A stretch of 64,000 bases of DNA from Fluviicola chungangensis (GTDB lineage Bacteria; Bacteroidota; Bacteroidia; Flavobacteriales_D; Crocinitomicaceae): assembly GCF_007558725.1 (NCBI RefSeq), contig NZ_VLPL01000007.1, positions 124,001-188,000 of the forward strand, written 5' to 3'. Of the stretch, positions 10,201 through 17,526 are shown in pieces. Below the pieces are notes generated by a model. It had not been told where the DNA came from, did not search any database, and was given only the letters and a program-made list of their open reading frames with translations. The first letter of the stretch is position 1. The number at the start of each line of letters is the position of its first letter. The position numbers and the translations under genes were made by a program.

Positions 10201-11671
10201 AAATATCGTGTGTATTTGCATCCTCACGAGTTGCGTAAAAAGTATTGTTGGTCGCAACCACTTTGACCCCGTGTTTTTGCGCCAGTTTGATTAACGAAGC
10301 ATTGACGCGGTTTTCATCTTCCTGTCCATGACGCATGATTTCCACGTACAAATCATCCTGAAAAATATTTTTCCACCAGACCAGTGCTTCTTCAGCCTGT
10401 TTTTCACCTACATTCAGCAACAAGCTCGGGATTTCTCCGCTCAAGCCTCCGGTCAATACGATGAGGTCTTCGTGGTATTGTTCCACTGCTTTTTTATCAA
10501 TCCGCGGAACGTAATACATTCCTTCGGTGTGGGCCATGGAAGCCAGCTTGATGAGGTTGTGGTATCCTTTTTTGTTTTTCGCTATGAAAACAATCAATGA
10601 TCCGTTGTCTTTTACACTTTTATCCAGGCGATCACGGCAAACATACATTTCACATCCGATGATCGGAAGCAACGGTTCGCGCGTATAGGGTTGCCCGTTC
10701 TCTTCTGCCTGCTGGCGTTCGGCTTCAATTTCCTTGTTAATTCCGGCAATTGCCTTCTCAAAGTGAAAAGCCGCCATCATGTTCCCGATGTCTGTCAATG
10801 CAACAGCCGGCATGTTGTGCTTGATGGCTTGCTTCACCAACCCTTTCACATCCATTGTGGATTGAAGAATGGTGAACTGTGTATGATTGTGTAAATGAAC
10901 GAAAGGAACATCTTTTAATCGCTCCCTCGCTTCCGAAATATCAATTGAAACAGAATCGTCACTTGTCTGCTTTTTAAGCTTCGCACTTTCTTCTTTTAAA
11001 TTCAGGTGCGTCAGACCAATCGGCTGAATGAAATCCGGGTTCGCGATTTTAAACCGATCGAAAAACTCTAATTCAACCTTTAATTCTTCTTTGGTAAAAA
11101 CTTCCCTGCGAACCAGTTCAAAGAAACAACGGGTTGTCGCTTCCACGTCGGCAGTTGCGTTGTGAGCTTCTCCAAAAGGAACATTGAACAAATAATTGTG
11201 CAGTTCGGTTAGTGTCGGCAATTTGAATTTCCCGCCACGCCCCCCCGGAATTTTGCACAATTCGGCTGTGATTTCGGTACAGGTATCCAAAACGGGAAGA
11301 TCGTGCATGTTTGTTTCCACTTGGGTACGCAGGAACTCCGCACCCATGATATTCAAGTCGAAACCGATGTTTTGTCCGACTACGAACTGTGCTTTCCGCA
11401 GAGCTTCGTTGAATTCTGCGATAACATCTTCCAATGCTTCTCCCCGCTCCATTGCCAATTCGGTGGAAATACCGTGAATCCGTTCAGCATCATAGGGAAT
11501 ATCAAACCCTTCCGGACGGATTAGGAAATCTTTTGCTTCGACTAAATTTCCCAACTCATCATGCAATTGCCAGGCAATCTGGATCGCTCTGGGCCAATTA
11601 TCCAAATCGGTCAAAGGAGCATTCCAATCACGAGGTAAACCTGTTGTTTCGGTATCGAAAATCAAAAACAT
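7286..11671 (-). CDS. dnaE: DNA polymerase III alpha subunit with N-terminal 3'-5' exonuclease
   Basis: Replicative polymerase, 1461 residues. The reading frame extends upstream to a TTG at 11692, but the ATG at 11671 begins M-F-L-I-F-D-T-E-T-T-G and is the sensible start. Residues 1-200 are a DEDDh proofreading exonuclease (D6, E8, D105, H170, D175). PHP domain from about residue 256 (H-L-H-N-H), then the polymerase core with G-P-G-R-G-S-A-A-G-S and P-D-I-D-I-D-F-D (catalytic D685 and D687). An OB-fold lies near the end. The PHP motif reads T-D-I-G where active domains have T-D-H-G, so PHP proofreading is probably lost, consistent with the fused exonuclease. To my knowledge this fusion is usual in flavobacteria. 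Confidence 0.97.
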   Translation of the reverse strand: MFLIFDTETTGLPRDWNAPLTDLDNWPRAIQIAWQLHDELGNLVEAKDFLIRPEGFDIPYDAERIHGISTELAMERGEALEDVIAEFNEALRKAQFVVGQNIGFDLNIMGAEFLRTQVETNMHDLPVLDTCTEITAELCKIPGGRGGKFKLPTLTELHNYLFNVPFGEAHNATADVEATTRCFFELVRREVFTKEELKVELEFFDRFKIANPDFIQPIGLTHLNLKEESAKLKKQTSDDSVSIDISEARERLKDVPFVHLHNHTQFTILQSTMDVKGLVKQAIKHNMPAVALTDIGNMMAAFHFEKAIAGINKEIEAERQQAEENGQPYTREPLLPIIGCEMYVCRDRLDKSVKDNGSLIVFIAKNKKGYHNLIKLASMAHTEGMYYVPRIDKKAVEQYHEDLIVLTGGLSGEIPSLLLNVGEKQAEEALVWWKNIFQDDLYVEIMRHGQEDENRVNASLIKLAQKHGVKVVATNNTFYATREDANTHDILLCVRDGEQVTTPKGKGRNFRFGLENEEYYFKSADEMKELFLDLPEAIESVAEILEKIEPYALAREVLLPAFEIPEEFKHPEDEIDGGKRGENAYLRHLTYEGAAKRYPEITDEIRERLDFELATVAKTGYPGYFLIVQDFCHAAREMGVSVGPGRGSAAGSAVAYCTGITNVDPIAYDLLFERFLNPDRVSMPDIDIDFDDEGRGRVIDWVIEKYGSNQVAQIITYGTMAAKSSIRDAGRVLDLPLIETNSLAKLIPDNFSLDAIFNWEEPKLAEKLANSPQDLANVQELRLIAKGNDMRAQVLRQAQRIEGSVRNTGIHACGVIITPDDITNFVPVALAKDTGMWCTQFDNSVAEEAGLLKMDFLGLKTLTLIKDAVKNVKKRHDIDLDPDTFPIDDEKTYELFQRGETVGIFQYESPGMQKYMRELRPSVFADLIAMNALYRPGPLEYIPDFIKRKNGEQEIKYDLDACEEYLKETYGITVYQEQVMLLSQKLAGFSKGDADVLRKAMGKKQRYILDKMKPQFVEQGQQRGHDPVILEKIWKDWEAFASYAFNKSHSTCYAWIAYQTAYLKANYPAEFMAAVLSNNLNDITQVSFFMEECRRMGIEVLGPDVNESSYEFTVNQAGAVRFGLGGIKGLGSGPVENIIEERQNGFFTSIFDMTKRLNLRLVNKKALESMAYAGCFDSFKGAHRAQYFALDGSGKTFIENALKYGNSLQDNENSAQVSMFGEATDVKMPEPTIPNSEEWSLLYKLNREREVVGIFISGHPLDDFRVEIEAFCNGNVELLQNVKNYLGRDFTIPAIITDAQHLTTKTGKPFGLIIIEDYTNSHKQYIFGDTYLKFKHLLTKDLFVAIKGRVQEGPYPDKITKMKPIEFSITSIEQLQDMMGNKSATINITVPIKLLDQMMLNKLETMFRESEEGNCSVKFTVIDHLDNLAVSMPSKRLRINPSAKMLSVMKEMQLEVGFDTN

Positions 11672-11710
11672 GAGAGTCTTTTTTGGGGACAATAAAGATA
11701 GTTAAAAGAA

Positions 11711-11757
11711 AGGGATGAATCAAAAACAAGTTGGCTGCTTGTTAATAACTCATCCCT
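11711..11757 (-). terminator. Two-part hairpin between DUF1573 gene and dnaE
   Basis: Outer arms AGGGATGA (11711-11718) and TCATCCCT (11750-11757) pair perfectly; an inner stem AACAAG (11725-11730) pairs with CTTGTT (11738-11743). Read on the - strand it is followed by a pyrimidine-rich run (TTCTTTCTTTTAA). It may end the DUF1573 transcript or fold in the dnaE leader. Confidence 0.5.
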
Positions 11758-11810
11758 ATTCTTTGAAAGTTTTACAAATGGGTGTTCTTCCCCAGATTTA
11801 ACAGGACTTC

Positions 11811-11860
11811 ATCGGTATATACCGATATTCCGATATAGCTATATCTCTAATTAGCTAATT
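11811..11860. repeat. Cluster of three adjacent perfect palindromes
   Basis: Three unrelated perfect palindromes lie within 50 bases: ATCGGTATATACCGAT (11811-11826), GATATAGCTATATC (11832-11845) and AATTAGCTAATT (11849-11860). They sit immediately downstream of the last DUF1573 gene on its strand. They could form hairpins in the transcript or bind dimeric proteins in DNA. No known element was recognised. Confidence 0.6.
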
Positions 11861-11868
11861 TGATCCGT

Positions 11869-12309
11869 TCAATTCCTTGAAGCAGGAACAGATTCCACTG
11901 CAGTTTCTTTCGTTGCAAGCACATTCCCCTTGATCCGAACAACTTTAACCGCTTCGTTTACCGCATTAGATGTAATGGTAACGGACTTGTTGATAGGTCC
12001 CGCAGTACTTGTATTATATTGCACTTTGATCTCACCTGTTTGTCCGGGTAAAATCGGTTCAGTGGGCCACTGCGGAACGGTACAAGAACAGGAACCTTTC
12101 ACATTTTCCAGGATTAAAGGTGCATTGCCGGTATTTTTAAAGGTAAAAATGCAGTCACCATTTGATCCGTTCTCAATGGTTCCGTAATCATGCGATTCTT
12201 TTTCAAATTGAATTTGAGGGCCATTTAGCACTTCCGGCTGGGCCAATACCTGTTTTACTCCAAGAGTAAAAACAAAACTTAAAATTAAAAGGATGGTACT
12301 TGATTTCAT
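11869..12309 (-). CDS. DUF1573 domain protein (third of three)
   Basis: A 146-residue exported protein. The signal peptide spans about residues 1-23 (ending V-L-A-Q), followed by a single DUF1573 domain: H-D-Y-G-T-I-E-N-G, then F-K-N-T-G-N-A-P-L-I-L, then K-G-S-C-S-C-T-V-P-Q-W-P. The fold is Ig/ASH-like and probably periplasmic; its function is not established. It is the closest relative of the gene at 12893-13339, sharing the C-x-C-T-V-P-x-W-P-x-E-P-I core and the A-V-N-E repeat region. It lies 196 bases after the second copy, so it may have its own promoter. Confidence 0.85.
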   Translation of the reverse strand: MKSSTILLILSFVFTLGVKQVLAQPEVLNGPQIQFEKESHDYGTIENGSNGDCIFTFKNTGNAPLILENVKGSCSCTVPQWPTEPILPGQTGEIKVQYNTSTAGPINKSVTITSNAVNEAVKVVRIKGNVLATKETAVESVPASRN

Positions 12310-12505
12310 AAAGTAGTATTTAAATATGAAAGCAATCTACGCAATCAAAACCTTAGAAAGACAAGGTTTAACAAGGTCTTAACTCAAGTCTTAAATAGCT
12401 GTTAAAAAAGAATTTTAGAGGCAACCATTTTCTGAAAGAAAAAACCGGAAATGAAGCGTAAACAAAAACATTCCTGTTTACAAAGGTGGTAGTTGAATCC
12501 GGATT

Positions 12506-12880
12506 TTACTCGTCCTCGGGGATTACGAATACTTTGAAGCGTACTTTCTCAGTTCCTTTTTTGGTGTTTGTTGAAAGGATGATGGAACGATCCTGTTCGT
12601 AGTATTTTCCTTTGGTTTCAAAGGTAACATGCATAACTGCTGATTTCCCGGGTGGAATTGGTTCTGGGAGTGTGACTTTGGTACACGGACAAGAAACTTT
12701 GTAATCGGAAATAATCAATGGTACATCACCGGTATTGGTAATGACATAATCGTGTGAAATTACCGGTCCTTCTTTTGTTTTCGGAAAGGTGAACACACTC
12801 TTATCAACAGAAAATTCCGCTTTCTGACCGATGCAAAAAGCGGAATTCAATATGAGAAATGCGATAGCTAAACAACGCAT
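12506..12880 (-). CDS. DUF1573 domain protein (second of three)
   Basis: A 124-residue exported DUF1573 protein with a short signal peptide (residues 1-18, ending A-F-C-I-G). The domain is recognisable from F-P-K-T-K-E-G-P-V, I-T-N-T-G-D-V-P-L-I-I and K-V-S-C-P-C-T. It is clearly more divergent than the two flanking copies and lacks their W-P motif. It begins only 12 bases after the stop of the first copy, so the two are almost certainly one operon. A conserved C-x-C pair is kept and could be a disulfide or metal site (inference). Confidence 0.82.
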   Translation of the reverse strand: MRCLAIAFLILNSAFCIGQKAEFSVDKSVFTFPKTKEGPVISHDYVITNTGDVPLIISDYKVSCPCTKVTLPEPIPPGKSAVMHVTFETKGKYYEQDRSIILSTNTKKGTEKVRFKVFVIPEDE

Positions 12881-12892
12881 TTGATGTTGTTT

Positions 12893-13339
12893 TTAGTGAG
12901 CAGATGGCGCTCCACCTTCGTTTACAGGGCTTGTTCCTTCCGGTTGCGGAGCAACATTTCCTTTGATACGGATCACTTTCGTAGGCTCATTTACAGCATT
13001 TGAAGTAATCGTCACGTTCTTGTTGATTGCACCGGAACGCTTTGTATCATACTTTACTGTAATTACTCCTTTTGCTCCCGGAGCAATTGGTTCTTTCGGC
13101 CATTCAGGAACCGTACAGCCACATGATCCTTTTGCATTTGAAATAATCAAAGGAGCGTTCCCTGTATTTGTGAAAGTAAAAGTACAAGTTCCGTTTGCCC
13201 CGTATTTGATATTACCGTAATCATGCGTTTCTTTCGCGAATTCGATCTTAGCCCCGTTTTGAACTTCCTGAGCTACTGCAGTGTTTGCTCCGATCACAGC
13301 TACAAAAGCTAACATCATTGTAAATAATACTCTTTTCAT
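12893..13339 (-). CDS. DUF1573 domain protein (first of three)
   Basis: A 148-residue exported protein with a signal peptide (about residues 1-23, ending T-A-V-A-Q) and one DUF1573 domain: H-D-Y-G-N-I-K-Y-G, F-T-N-T-G-N-A-P-L-I-I, K-G-S-C-G-C-T-V-P-E-W-P-K, then K-N-V-T-I-T-S-N-A-V-N-E-P. The C-terminal tail is short and Pro/Gly-rich. It leads the group of three on the - strand, with the second copy 12 bases behind. The family is abundant in Bacteroidota, and its molecular role is unknown. Confidence 0.87.
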   Translation of the reverse strand: MKRVLFTMMLAFVAVIGANTAVAQEVQNGAKIEFAKETHDYGNIKYGANGTCTFTFTNTGNAPLIISNAKGSCGCTVPEWPKEPIAPGAKGVITVKYDTKRSGAINKNVTITSNAVNEPTKVIRIKGNVAPQPEGTSPVNEGGAPSAH

Positions 13340-13429
13340 TTTGTTTCTTTTAGTTGTTGTAAATATAGATTATTAAGTTTTATCACTTCTTTTCTTTAAC
13401 ACATCCTTAACGAAAATCATTTCAATATA

Positions 13430-13993
13430 CTAATTTGCTTTTGAAACGTACTCATCGAAGGTTAAATCGACATACTTTAGACGGTCTTCGATCTGTTTTC
13501 GTTGCTCCGGGTTCATTTCCGGGTTTTCCTTCAATAACAATTCATAGTACTTTTTAACCTTTTCTTTCTGTCTTGGAATAACAAATACATCGTAAGCCCC
13601 TGCGAGACTTTCCAGTACCATAGCTCGGTTCTTATACATCGGATACATTGCAATCAGCGAATCTGCAATCATCACCGAACGCTGGTGTAAATTAGCTGAA
13701 GCAAAAATAATGTGCGCTTTATCCATATATTTCGGAGCTTCTTTGGATTTGGGGAAACGATGCGCAATGGACAAACATTTTTCTGCATAGACCACAGCCG
13801 TCTCCTCATTATACTCCAATGTTCCTGAAGCAGAAGATCTTTTCAGGGAATCTTCAAACGCTTTCACTTCTTTAATGGCAGCAGGCATGCTTTTCACATT
13901 TTCTCCTCCGGTTGGCAATTTGACTGTTTCCGGATCGGAGGCACATGCAGCTACCAGAAATCCGACAGCAATGACATAATATACCTTCATCAT
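13430..13993 (-). CDS. TPR-like lipoprotein
   Basis: A 187-residue lipoprotein. The lipobox V-A-A-C is near residue 17, so it is lipid-anchored. The rest is helical, with TPR-like repeats (A-E-K-C-L-S-I-A-H-R-F-P-K-S, Y-Y-E-L-L-L-K-E-N-P-E-M). The start ATG at 13993 overlaps the stop of def by four bases (ATGA), so the two genes are translationally coupled; a second ATG follows at once at 13990. It probably serves as a scaffold in the envelope. The link to peptide deformylase is positional only. Confidence 0.72.
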   Translation of the reverse strand: MMKVYYVIAVGFLVAACASDPETVKLPTGGENVKSMPAAIKEVKAFEDSLKRSSASGTLEYNEETAVVYAEKCLSIAHRFPKSKEAPKYMDKAHIIFASANLHQRSVMIADSLIAMYPMYKNRAMVLESLAGAYDVFVIPRQKEKVKKYYELLLKENPEMNPEQRKQIEDRLKYVDLTFDEYVSKAN

Positions 13994-14586
13994 TTTCCTT
14001 TTTTGAAAGATGGGAACTTCATTTTATAGGCAACAGAGATTAAACCCTGCGAAATATTCTGAAGCCTCTTGCTCAATAATCTACGTTTCAATACCGAGAG
14101 ATGATCCGTAAAGAGAACTCCTTCTATGTGATCGTATTCGTGCTGAATAATACGCGCTTTATACCCATCAAACCATTCATCGTGGAATTGCCAGTTCTCA
14201 TCATAATAGGTTATACGGATCTTTTCTTTGCGGAATACTTCTTCACGGATCTTCGGAATACTTAAACAGCCTTCATGAAATCCCCAGGGTTCACCTGTCT
14301 CCTCTTCAATAATCGGATTAATGAACACCCGTTTAAACCCTTCCATTCCTTCCGCTTTCGGATCATCCTCTTCATCCTCATCGGTTTCGGCAAAAGGACT
14401 TCCGTCTACAACAAACAAACGAATGGAACGATTGATCTGTGGTGCAGCCAAACCTACCCCGGATGCTTCATACATCGTTTCAAACATGTCTTCGATCAAC
14501 TTGTTCAATTCAGGATAATCCTGATCGATCTCAACTGCTTCTTTTTTCAGAATCGGATCACCGTATGCTACAATTGGCAATATCAT
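13990..14586 (-). CDS. def: Peptide deformylase
   Basis: Removes the formyl group from the N-terminal methionine of new proteins, using a bound metal. All three family motifs are present: G-V-G-L-A-A-P-Q (43-50), E-G-C-L-S (105-109, metal ligand C107) and Q-H-E-Y-D-H (148-153, ligands H149 and H153, catalytic E150). The protein is 198 residues, slightly long because of an acidic insertion at about 68-80 (D-E-D-E-E-D-D). It is followed by the overlapping lipoprotein gene and preceded by ruvX on the same strand. Confidence 0.97.
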   Translation of the reverse strand: MILPIVAYGDPILKKEAVEIDQDYPELNKLIEDMFETMYEASGVGLAAPQINRSIRLFVVDGSPFAETDEDEEDDPKAEGMEGFKRVFINPIIEEETGEPWGFHEGCLSIPKIREEVFRKEKIRITYYDENWQFHDEWFDGYKARIIQHEYDHIEGVLFTDHLSVLKRRLLSKRLQNISQGLISVAYKMKFPSFKKGK

Positions 14587-14774
14587 TTTTCTTTTCTTTT
14601 TACTCTCATTATATGGATCAAGGTACCAATCCCTTGTCTTTTCAAACTATTTCAGCGAGTTCAAAAGTGGAAATGTTCAATCGTTCAAATTCATTTTTGA
14701 ACTTCTTAAACGTTGGAACACTTTGAACAATTCTTTACAAAGTTAGGAAATAGACCCTTTCGAAATACTTTTCC

Positions 14775-15191
14775 TTATTTTATGCGGGTTTGAAGGTAAT
14801 CCTGGAGGATAATAGCTGCACTTACCGTATCAATTAATCCTTTTTGCTCCCGGCTTTTCTTCTTCAATCCACTTTGTGCAATAACTGCCGAAGCCATTTT
14901 GGAAGTAAACCGCTCGTCCAATAAATTGACCGTCACTTCCGGAAAATTCTTCTGAACCGCTTCTTTTAATAAACGTACATTTTGAGTAATGTGTGAGTCG
15001 GAAGCATCTAATCTTTTCGGTTCACCGATGACAATCTCAACTATTTTCTCTTTCATAACGAGCACCTTTAGTTCATCCATCAGGGTTTTACTGTCGATGG
15101 TTTTTAACCCGAATGCGAATAGTTGCCCTTCATCCGAGAGTGCCAAACCGGTTCTTTTCAGACCGAAATCAATTGCGAGAATTTTGGACAA
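14775..15191 (-). CDS. ruvX: Putative pre-16S rRNA nuclease / Holliday junction resolvase RuvX (YqgF)
   Basis: A YqgF-family RNase H-fold protein of 138 residues, thought to act in 16S rRNA 5' processing (an older name is Holliday resolvase). The start motif K-I-L-A-I-D-F-G has the metal Asp at residue 8; L-L-D-E-R-F-T-S and D-T-V-S-A-A-I-I-L-Q carry the other acidic residues. There is no in-frame ATG near the start. The TTG at 15191 puts the first strand at the usual place, and a TTG at 15218 would add nine residues. The use of TTG is inferred. Confidence 0.9.
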   Translation of the reverse strand: MSKILAIDFGLKRTGLALSDEGQLFAFGLKTIDSKTLMDELKVLVMKEKIVEIVIGEPKRLDASDSHITQNVRLLKEAVQKNFPEVTVNLLDERFTSKMASAVIAQSGLKKKSREQKGLIDTVSAAIILQDYLQTRIK

Positions 15192-15323
15192 GTGAGAACA
15201 TTTTAAAATCTGACACAAAAGTAAGGCAAAAAAATGGTCTAGGGTTTACAACCCTAGAAAGGTCATTTCTACAGAAATCGTAATATTCGCACGCGCGACC
15301 CTCCTTTCAACCCTATAATTTTC

Positions 15324-15331
15324 TAATTTTG
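15324..15331 (+). promoter_or_regulatory. -7 promoter box of dapD
   Basis: TAATTTTG matches the Bacteroidota -7 consensus TAnnTTTG. It lies 16 bases before the dapD ATG, predicting a leader of about 13 bases. No clear TTG -33 element was found. Confidence 0.5.
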
Positions 15332-15347
15332 CCCAAAATCAAAACAT

Positions 15348-16157
15348 ATGCGTTCCATTATTGAAGCTGCCTGGGAAAACCGGGCATTACTGGATCAGGT
15401 TGAAACCCGCCAGGCCATTGAACATGCGATAGAAGATATCGACAAAGGAATCTTGCGGGTTGCCGAACCAAAAGAAGACGGTTCCTGGCAAGTAAACGAA
15501 TGGGTGAAAAAAGCGGTAGTGATGTATTTCCCGATTCGAAAAATGGAAACCATTGAAGTGGGACCATTCGAATTCCACGATAAAATGGCACTGAAGAAGA
15601 ATTATGCTGAATTGGGGGTTCGCGTTGTTCCTCATGCCATTGCACGTTACGGAGCATTTGTTGCACCCGGAGTTATCATGATGCCTTCCTATGTCAATAT
15701 CGGAGCTTATGTGGATTCCGGAACCATGGTTGATACCTGGGCAACGGTTGGTTCGTGTGCTCAAATCGGGAAAAACGTGCATTTGAGCGGCGGCGTTGGG
15801 ATCGGTGGTGTATTGGAGCCTTTACAGGCTGCCCCGGTCATTATCGAAGACAATGCTTTTATCGGATCACGTTGTATTGTGGTAGAAGGAGTTCGTGTAG
15901 GTAAAGAAGCTGTTTTGGGAGCAAATGTGTGTTTGACAATGTCGACAAAAATTATTGATGTTACCGGAACGGAACCGGTTGAATTGAAAGGCTATGTTCC
16001 GGAACGTTCGGTAGTCATCCCGGGCTCGTACACCAAATCGTTCCCTGCGGGAGAGTTCCAGGTACCTTGTGCATTGATCATCGGAAAGCGCAAAGCATCA
16101 ACCGATTTAAAAACCTCTCTGAATGATGCCTTGAGAGAACATAATGTGGCGGTATAA
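15348..16157 (+). CDS. dapD: 2,3,4,5-tetrahydropyridine-2,6-dicarboxylate N-succinyltransferase
   Basis: A lysine and meso-diaminopimelate pathway enzyme that transfers succinyl from succinyl-CoA to tetrahydrodipicolinate in the cytoplasm. At 269 residues it has the normal length. The N-terminal helical part is followed by left-handed beta-helix hexapeptide repeats: A-R-Y-G-A-F-V-A-P-G-V-I-M-M-P-S, V-N-I-G-A-Y-V-D-S-G-T-M-V-D-T-W, G-S-C-A-Q-I-G-K-N-V-H, ending G-S-Y-T-K-S. The sequence fits the E. coli-type DapD closely. It is transcribed opposite to ruvX and ends in a strong palindrome at 16183-16206. Confidence 0.97.
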   Translation: MRSIIEAAWENRALLDQVETRQAIEHAIEDIDKGILRVAEPKEDGSWQVNEWVKKAVVMYFPIRKMETIEVGPFEFHDKMALKKNYAELGVRVVPHAIARYGAFVAPGVIMMPSYVNIGAYVDSGTMVDTWATVGSCAQIGKNVHLSGGVGIGGVLEPLQAAPVIIEDNAFIGSRCIVVEGVRVGKEAVLGANVCLTMSTKIIDVTGTEPVELKGYVPERSVVIPGSYTKSFPAGEFQVPCALIIGKRKASTDLKTSLNDALREHNVAV

Positions 16158-16182
16158 GCAGGAATATCCAATTTAAAATACA

Positions 16183-16206
16183 AGGGGCGCGATGAATCGC
16201 GCCCCT
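16183..16206. terminator. GC-rich palindrome between dapD and the barrel protein gene
   Basis: AGGGGCGCGAT (16183-16193) and ATCGCGCCCCT (16196-16206) form an 11-bp perfect stem with a two-base loop. It lies between two convergent genes and can serve both. A near copy lies at 17478-17513, so it is also a dispersed palindromic repeat. Confidence 0.65.
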
Positions 16207-16212
16207 GTTTGT

Positions 16213-17172
16213 TTATGGTTTTTCCTCTTCTTTCTTTTCCTCTTCGAATTTCTTCTTCTCTTCTTCCAGCTTTTTCTTTTCAAGCTCCAATTTCTCCTGC
16301 TCGAGTTTCAGCTTTTCTTTTTCGAGTTTTACTCGTTCCTCTTCCAATTTCTTTTCGGGATCTTCTTCCGGTATAGATTTACCTGTTCCTTTTTCCAGCT
16401 CCTCTTTTTTCTTCTCAGCATCTTCCTGTTTTCGTTTGGCATCTTCAGCCTTTTTTCTCAGGTTATCTCCTTTACCATCGGGATTCAATTCGTCCATTCC
16501 CGGAATTTTTGGGACTTTAAATCCAAAGCGGGAAGAAACCCCGGTTGAAATAAGCGGCCCTCCGATCCCGATTTCAAAGTTCATCCCAACGAACTTGGAG
16601 AAGTAGTAACGGAATCCCCAACAAGTCCTCATCGAAATCGGAATGGTAGGAAAACCGCTCCAGAAACCATCTTTATCTTCTGTTTTAACCCCGTTAACGA
16701 ACGTACTTCGGTATTTTGCATTGCTCCCGATCCCGATTCCTCCATACATATCCAATCGTTTACTTTTTACCGGGAAATGGAAATTAAACCGGGCCTGTAT
16801 ACGTACGCGGCTCATTTTTCGTTCGTAGTTATTCGTATAGGAAATTCCATCCACTACCGAATCCAACCGATCGTATGTCACACTGCTTCCACTGTAAATT
16901 GCATCTACTCCTATTCCGAACCAATTGTTCAGGAAAAATTCGGTTCGCAACCCTGTTGGTCCCGAACCCCGGCTGTGGATATTCGAAATATTGTCATCGT
17001 CTTTTACCGCTCCAAGGATGGAGCTTTTTAATCCGGGAAATAAACTGGTGTAATTAGGGAATCCATAATACGGATCGTTGATCAGGTTCCATTTGGTGTT
17101 GGCTTGTCCAGTCGCATTGAATACGAGCATTATGGACATAATACTTCCAGCAAGAGTAAAAATTCTCTTCAT
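16213..17172 (-). CDS. Outer-membrane beta-barrel-like protein with charged C-terminal coiled coil
   Basis: A 319-residue exported protein. The signal peptide ends near residue 23 (N-A-T-G-Q). Residues 24-220 look like a small outer-membrane barrel, with alternating strands such as V-R-I-Q-A-R-F-N-F-H-F-P and F-V-G-M-N-F-E-I-G-I-G-G. The last 80 residues are almost entirely Lys and Glu (K-K-K-E-E-L-E-K and related runs), predicting a long charged helix or coiled coil. Such a tail after a barrel could reach into the periplasm and bind peptidoglycan or a partner (inference). The function is unknown, and the gene is flanked by related palindromes. Confidence 0.7.
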   Translation of the reverse strand: MKRIFTLAGSIMSIMLVFNATGQANTKWNLINDPYYGFPNYTSLFPGLKSSILGAVKDDDNISNIHSRGSGPTGLRTEFFLNNWFGIGVDAIYSGSSVTYDRLDSVVDGISYTNNYERKMSRVRIQARFNFHFPVKSKRLDMYGGIGIGSNAKYRSTFVNGVKTEDKDGFWSGFPTIPISMRTCWGFRYYFSKFVGMNFEIGIGGPLISTGVSSRFGFKVPKIPGMDELNPDGKGDNLRKKAEDAKRKQEDAEKKKEELEKGTGKSIPEEDPEKKLEEERVKLEKEKLKLEQEKLELEKKKLEEEKKKFEEEKKEEEKP

Positions 17173-17526
17173 AAATTGTAGCGTTTTTGGTTTTTACTTT
17201 TGTGTAAAATAAAACCTTCTCTTTTACAAAAGAAGGTTGATTTACGGTCTAAATTTTAATGGTGACGAAATTAAAATTTTAGTTCACCCATACCCCATAC
17301 TTCGGACCTGAATTCGTAAATTACGTGTTTCAATGAGTGTCTGACAGAATTCATTATGCTTGCATATTTCTATGTAAAATCAAAGCAAAGAGCTCTACTC
17401 ATTTAGTAACAAACTGGCACAGAGTTTACTAAATAAAAAAGCACAAGCTTATTAGAAATTCAGCATAACTATCATAAACAAGTAGGGGCGCGATTAATCG
17501 CACCCCTACTTGTTTTTATTTTCCTT
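17173..17526. other. Gene-free stretch of about 350 bases
   Basis: No convincing coding frame. It holds a hairpin (AACCTTCT at 17213-17220 with AGAAGGTT at 17231-17238), a second inverted repeat (ATTTAGTAA at 17401-17409 with TTACTAAAT at 17426-17434), a + strand -7-like box TACTTTTG at 17195-17202, and the long palindrome at 17478-17513. Confidence 0.6.
17478..17513. terminator. 36-base palindrome downstream of aconitase
   Basis: Two 18-base arms with a single mismatch (17478-17495 and 17496-17513) around the core GGGGCGCGATTAATCGC. On the + strand it is followed by TTTTTATT, on the - strand by a weak T-rich run. It shares its core with the palindrome at 16183-16206. It probably ends the aconitase transcript and belongs to a repeat family. 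Confidence 0.6.

Noticed and set aside
7407-11673. Many long + strand frames opposite dnaE
   Set aside because: They are antisense shadows of a strongly conserved gene; none has a promoter, signal or domain of its own.
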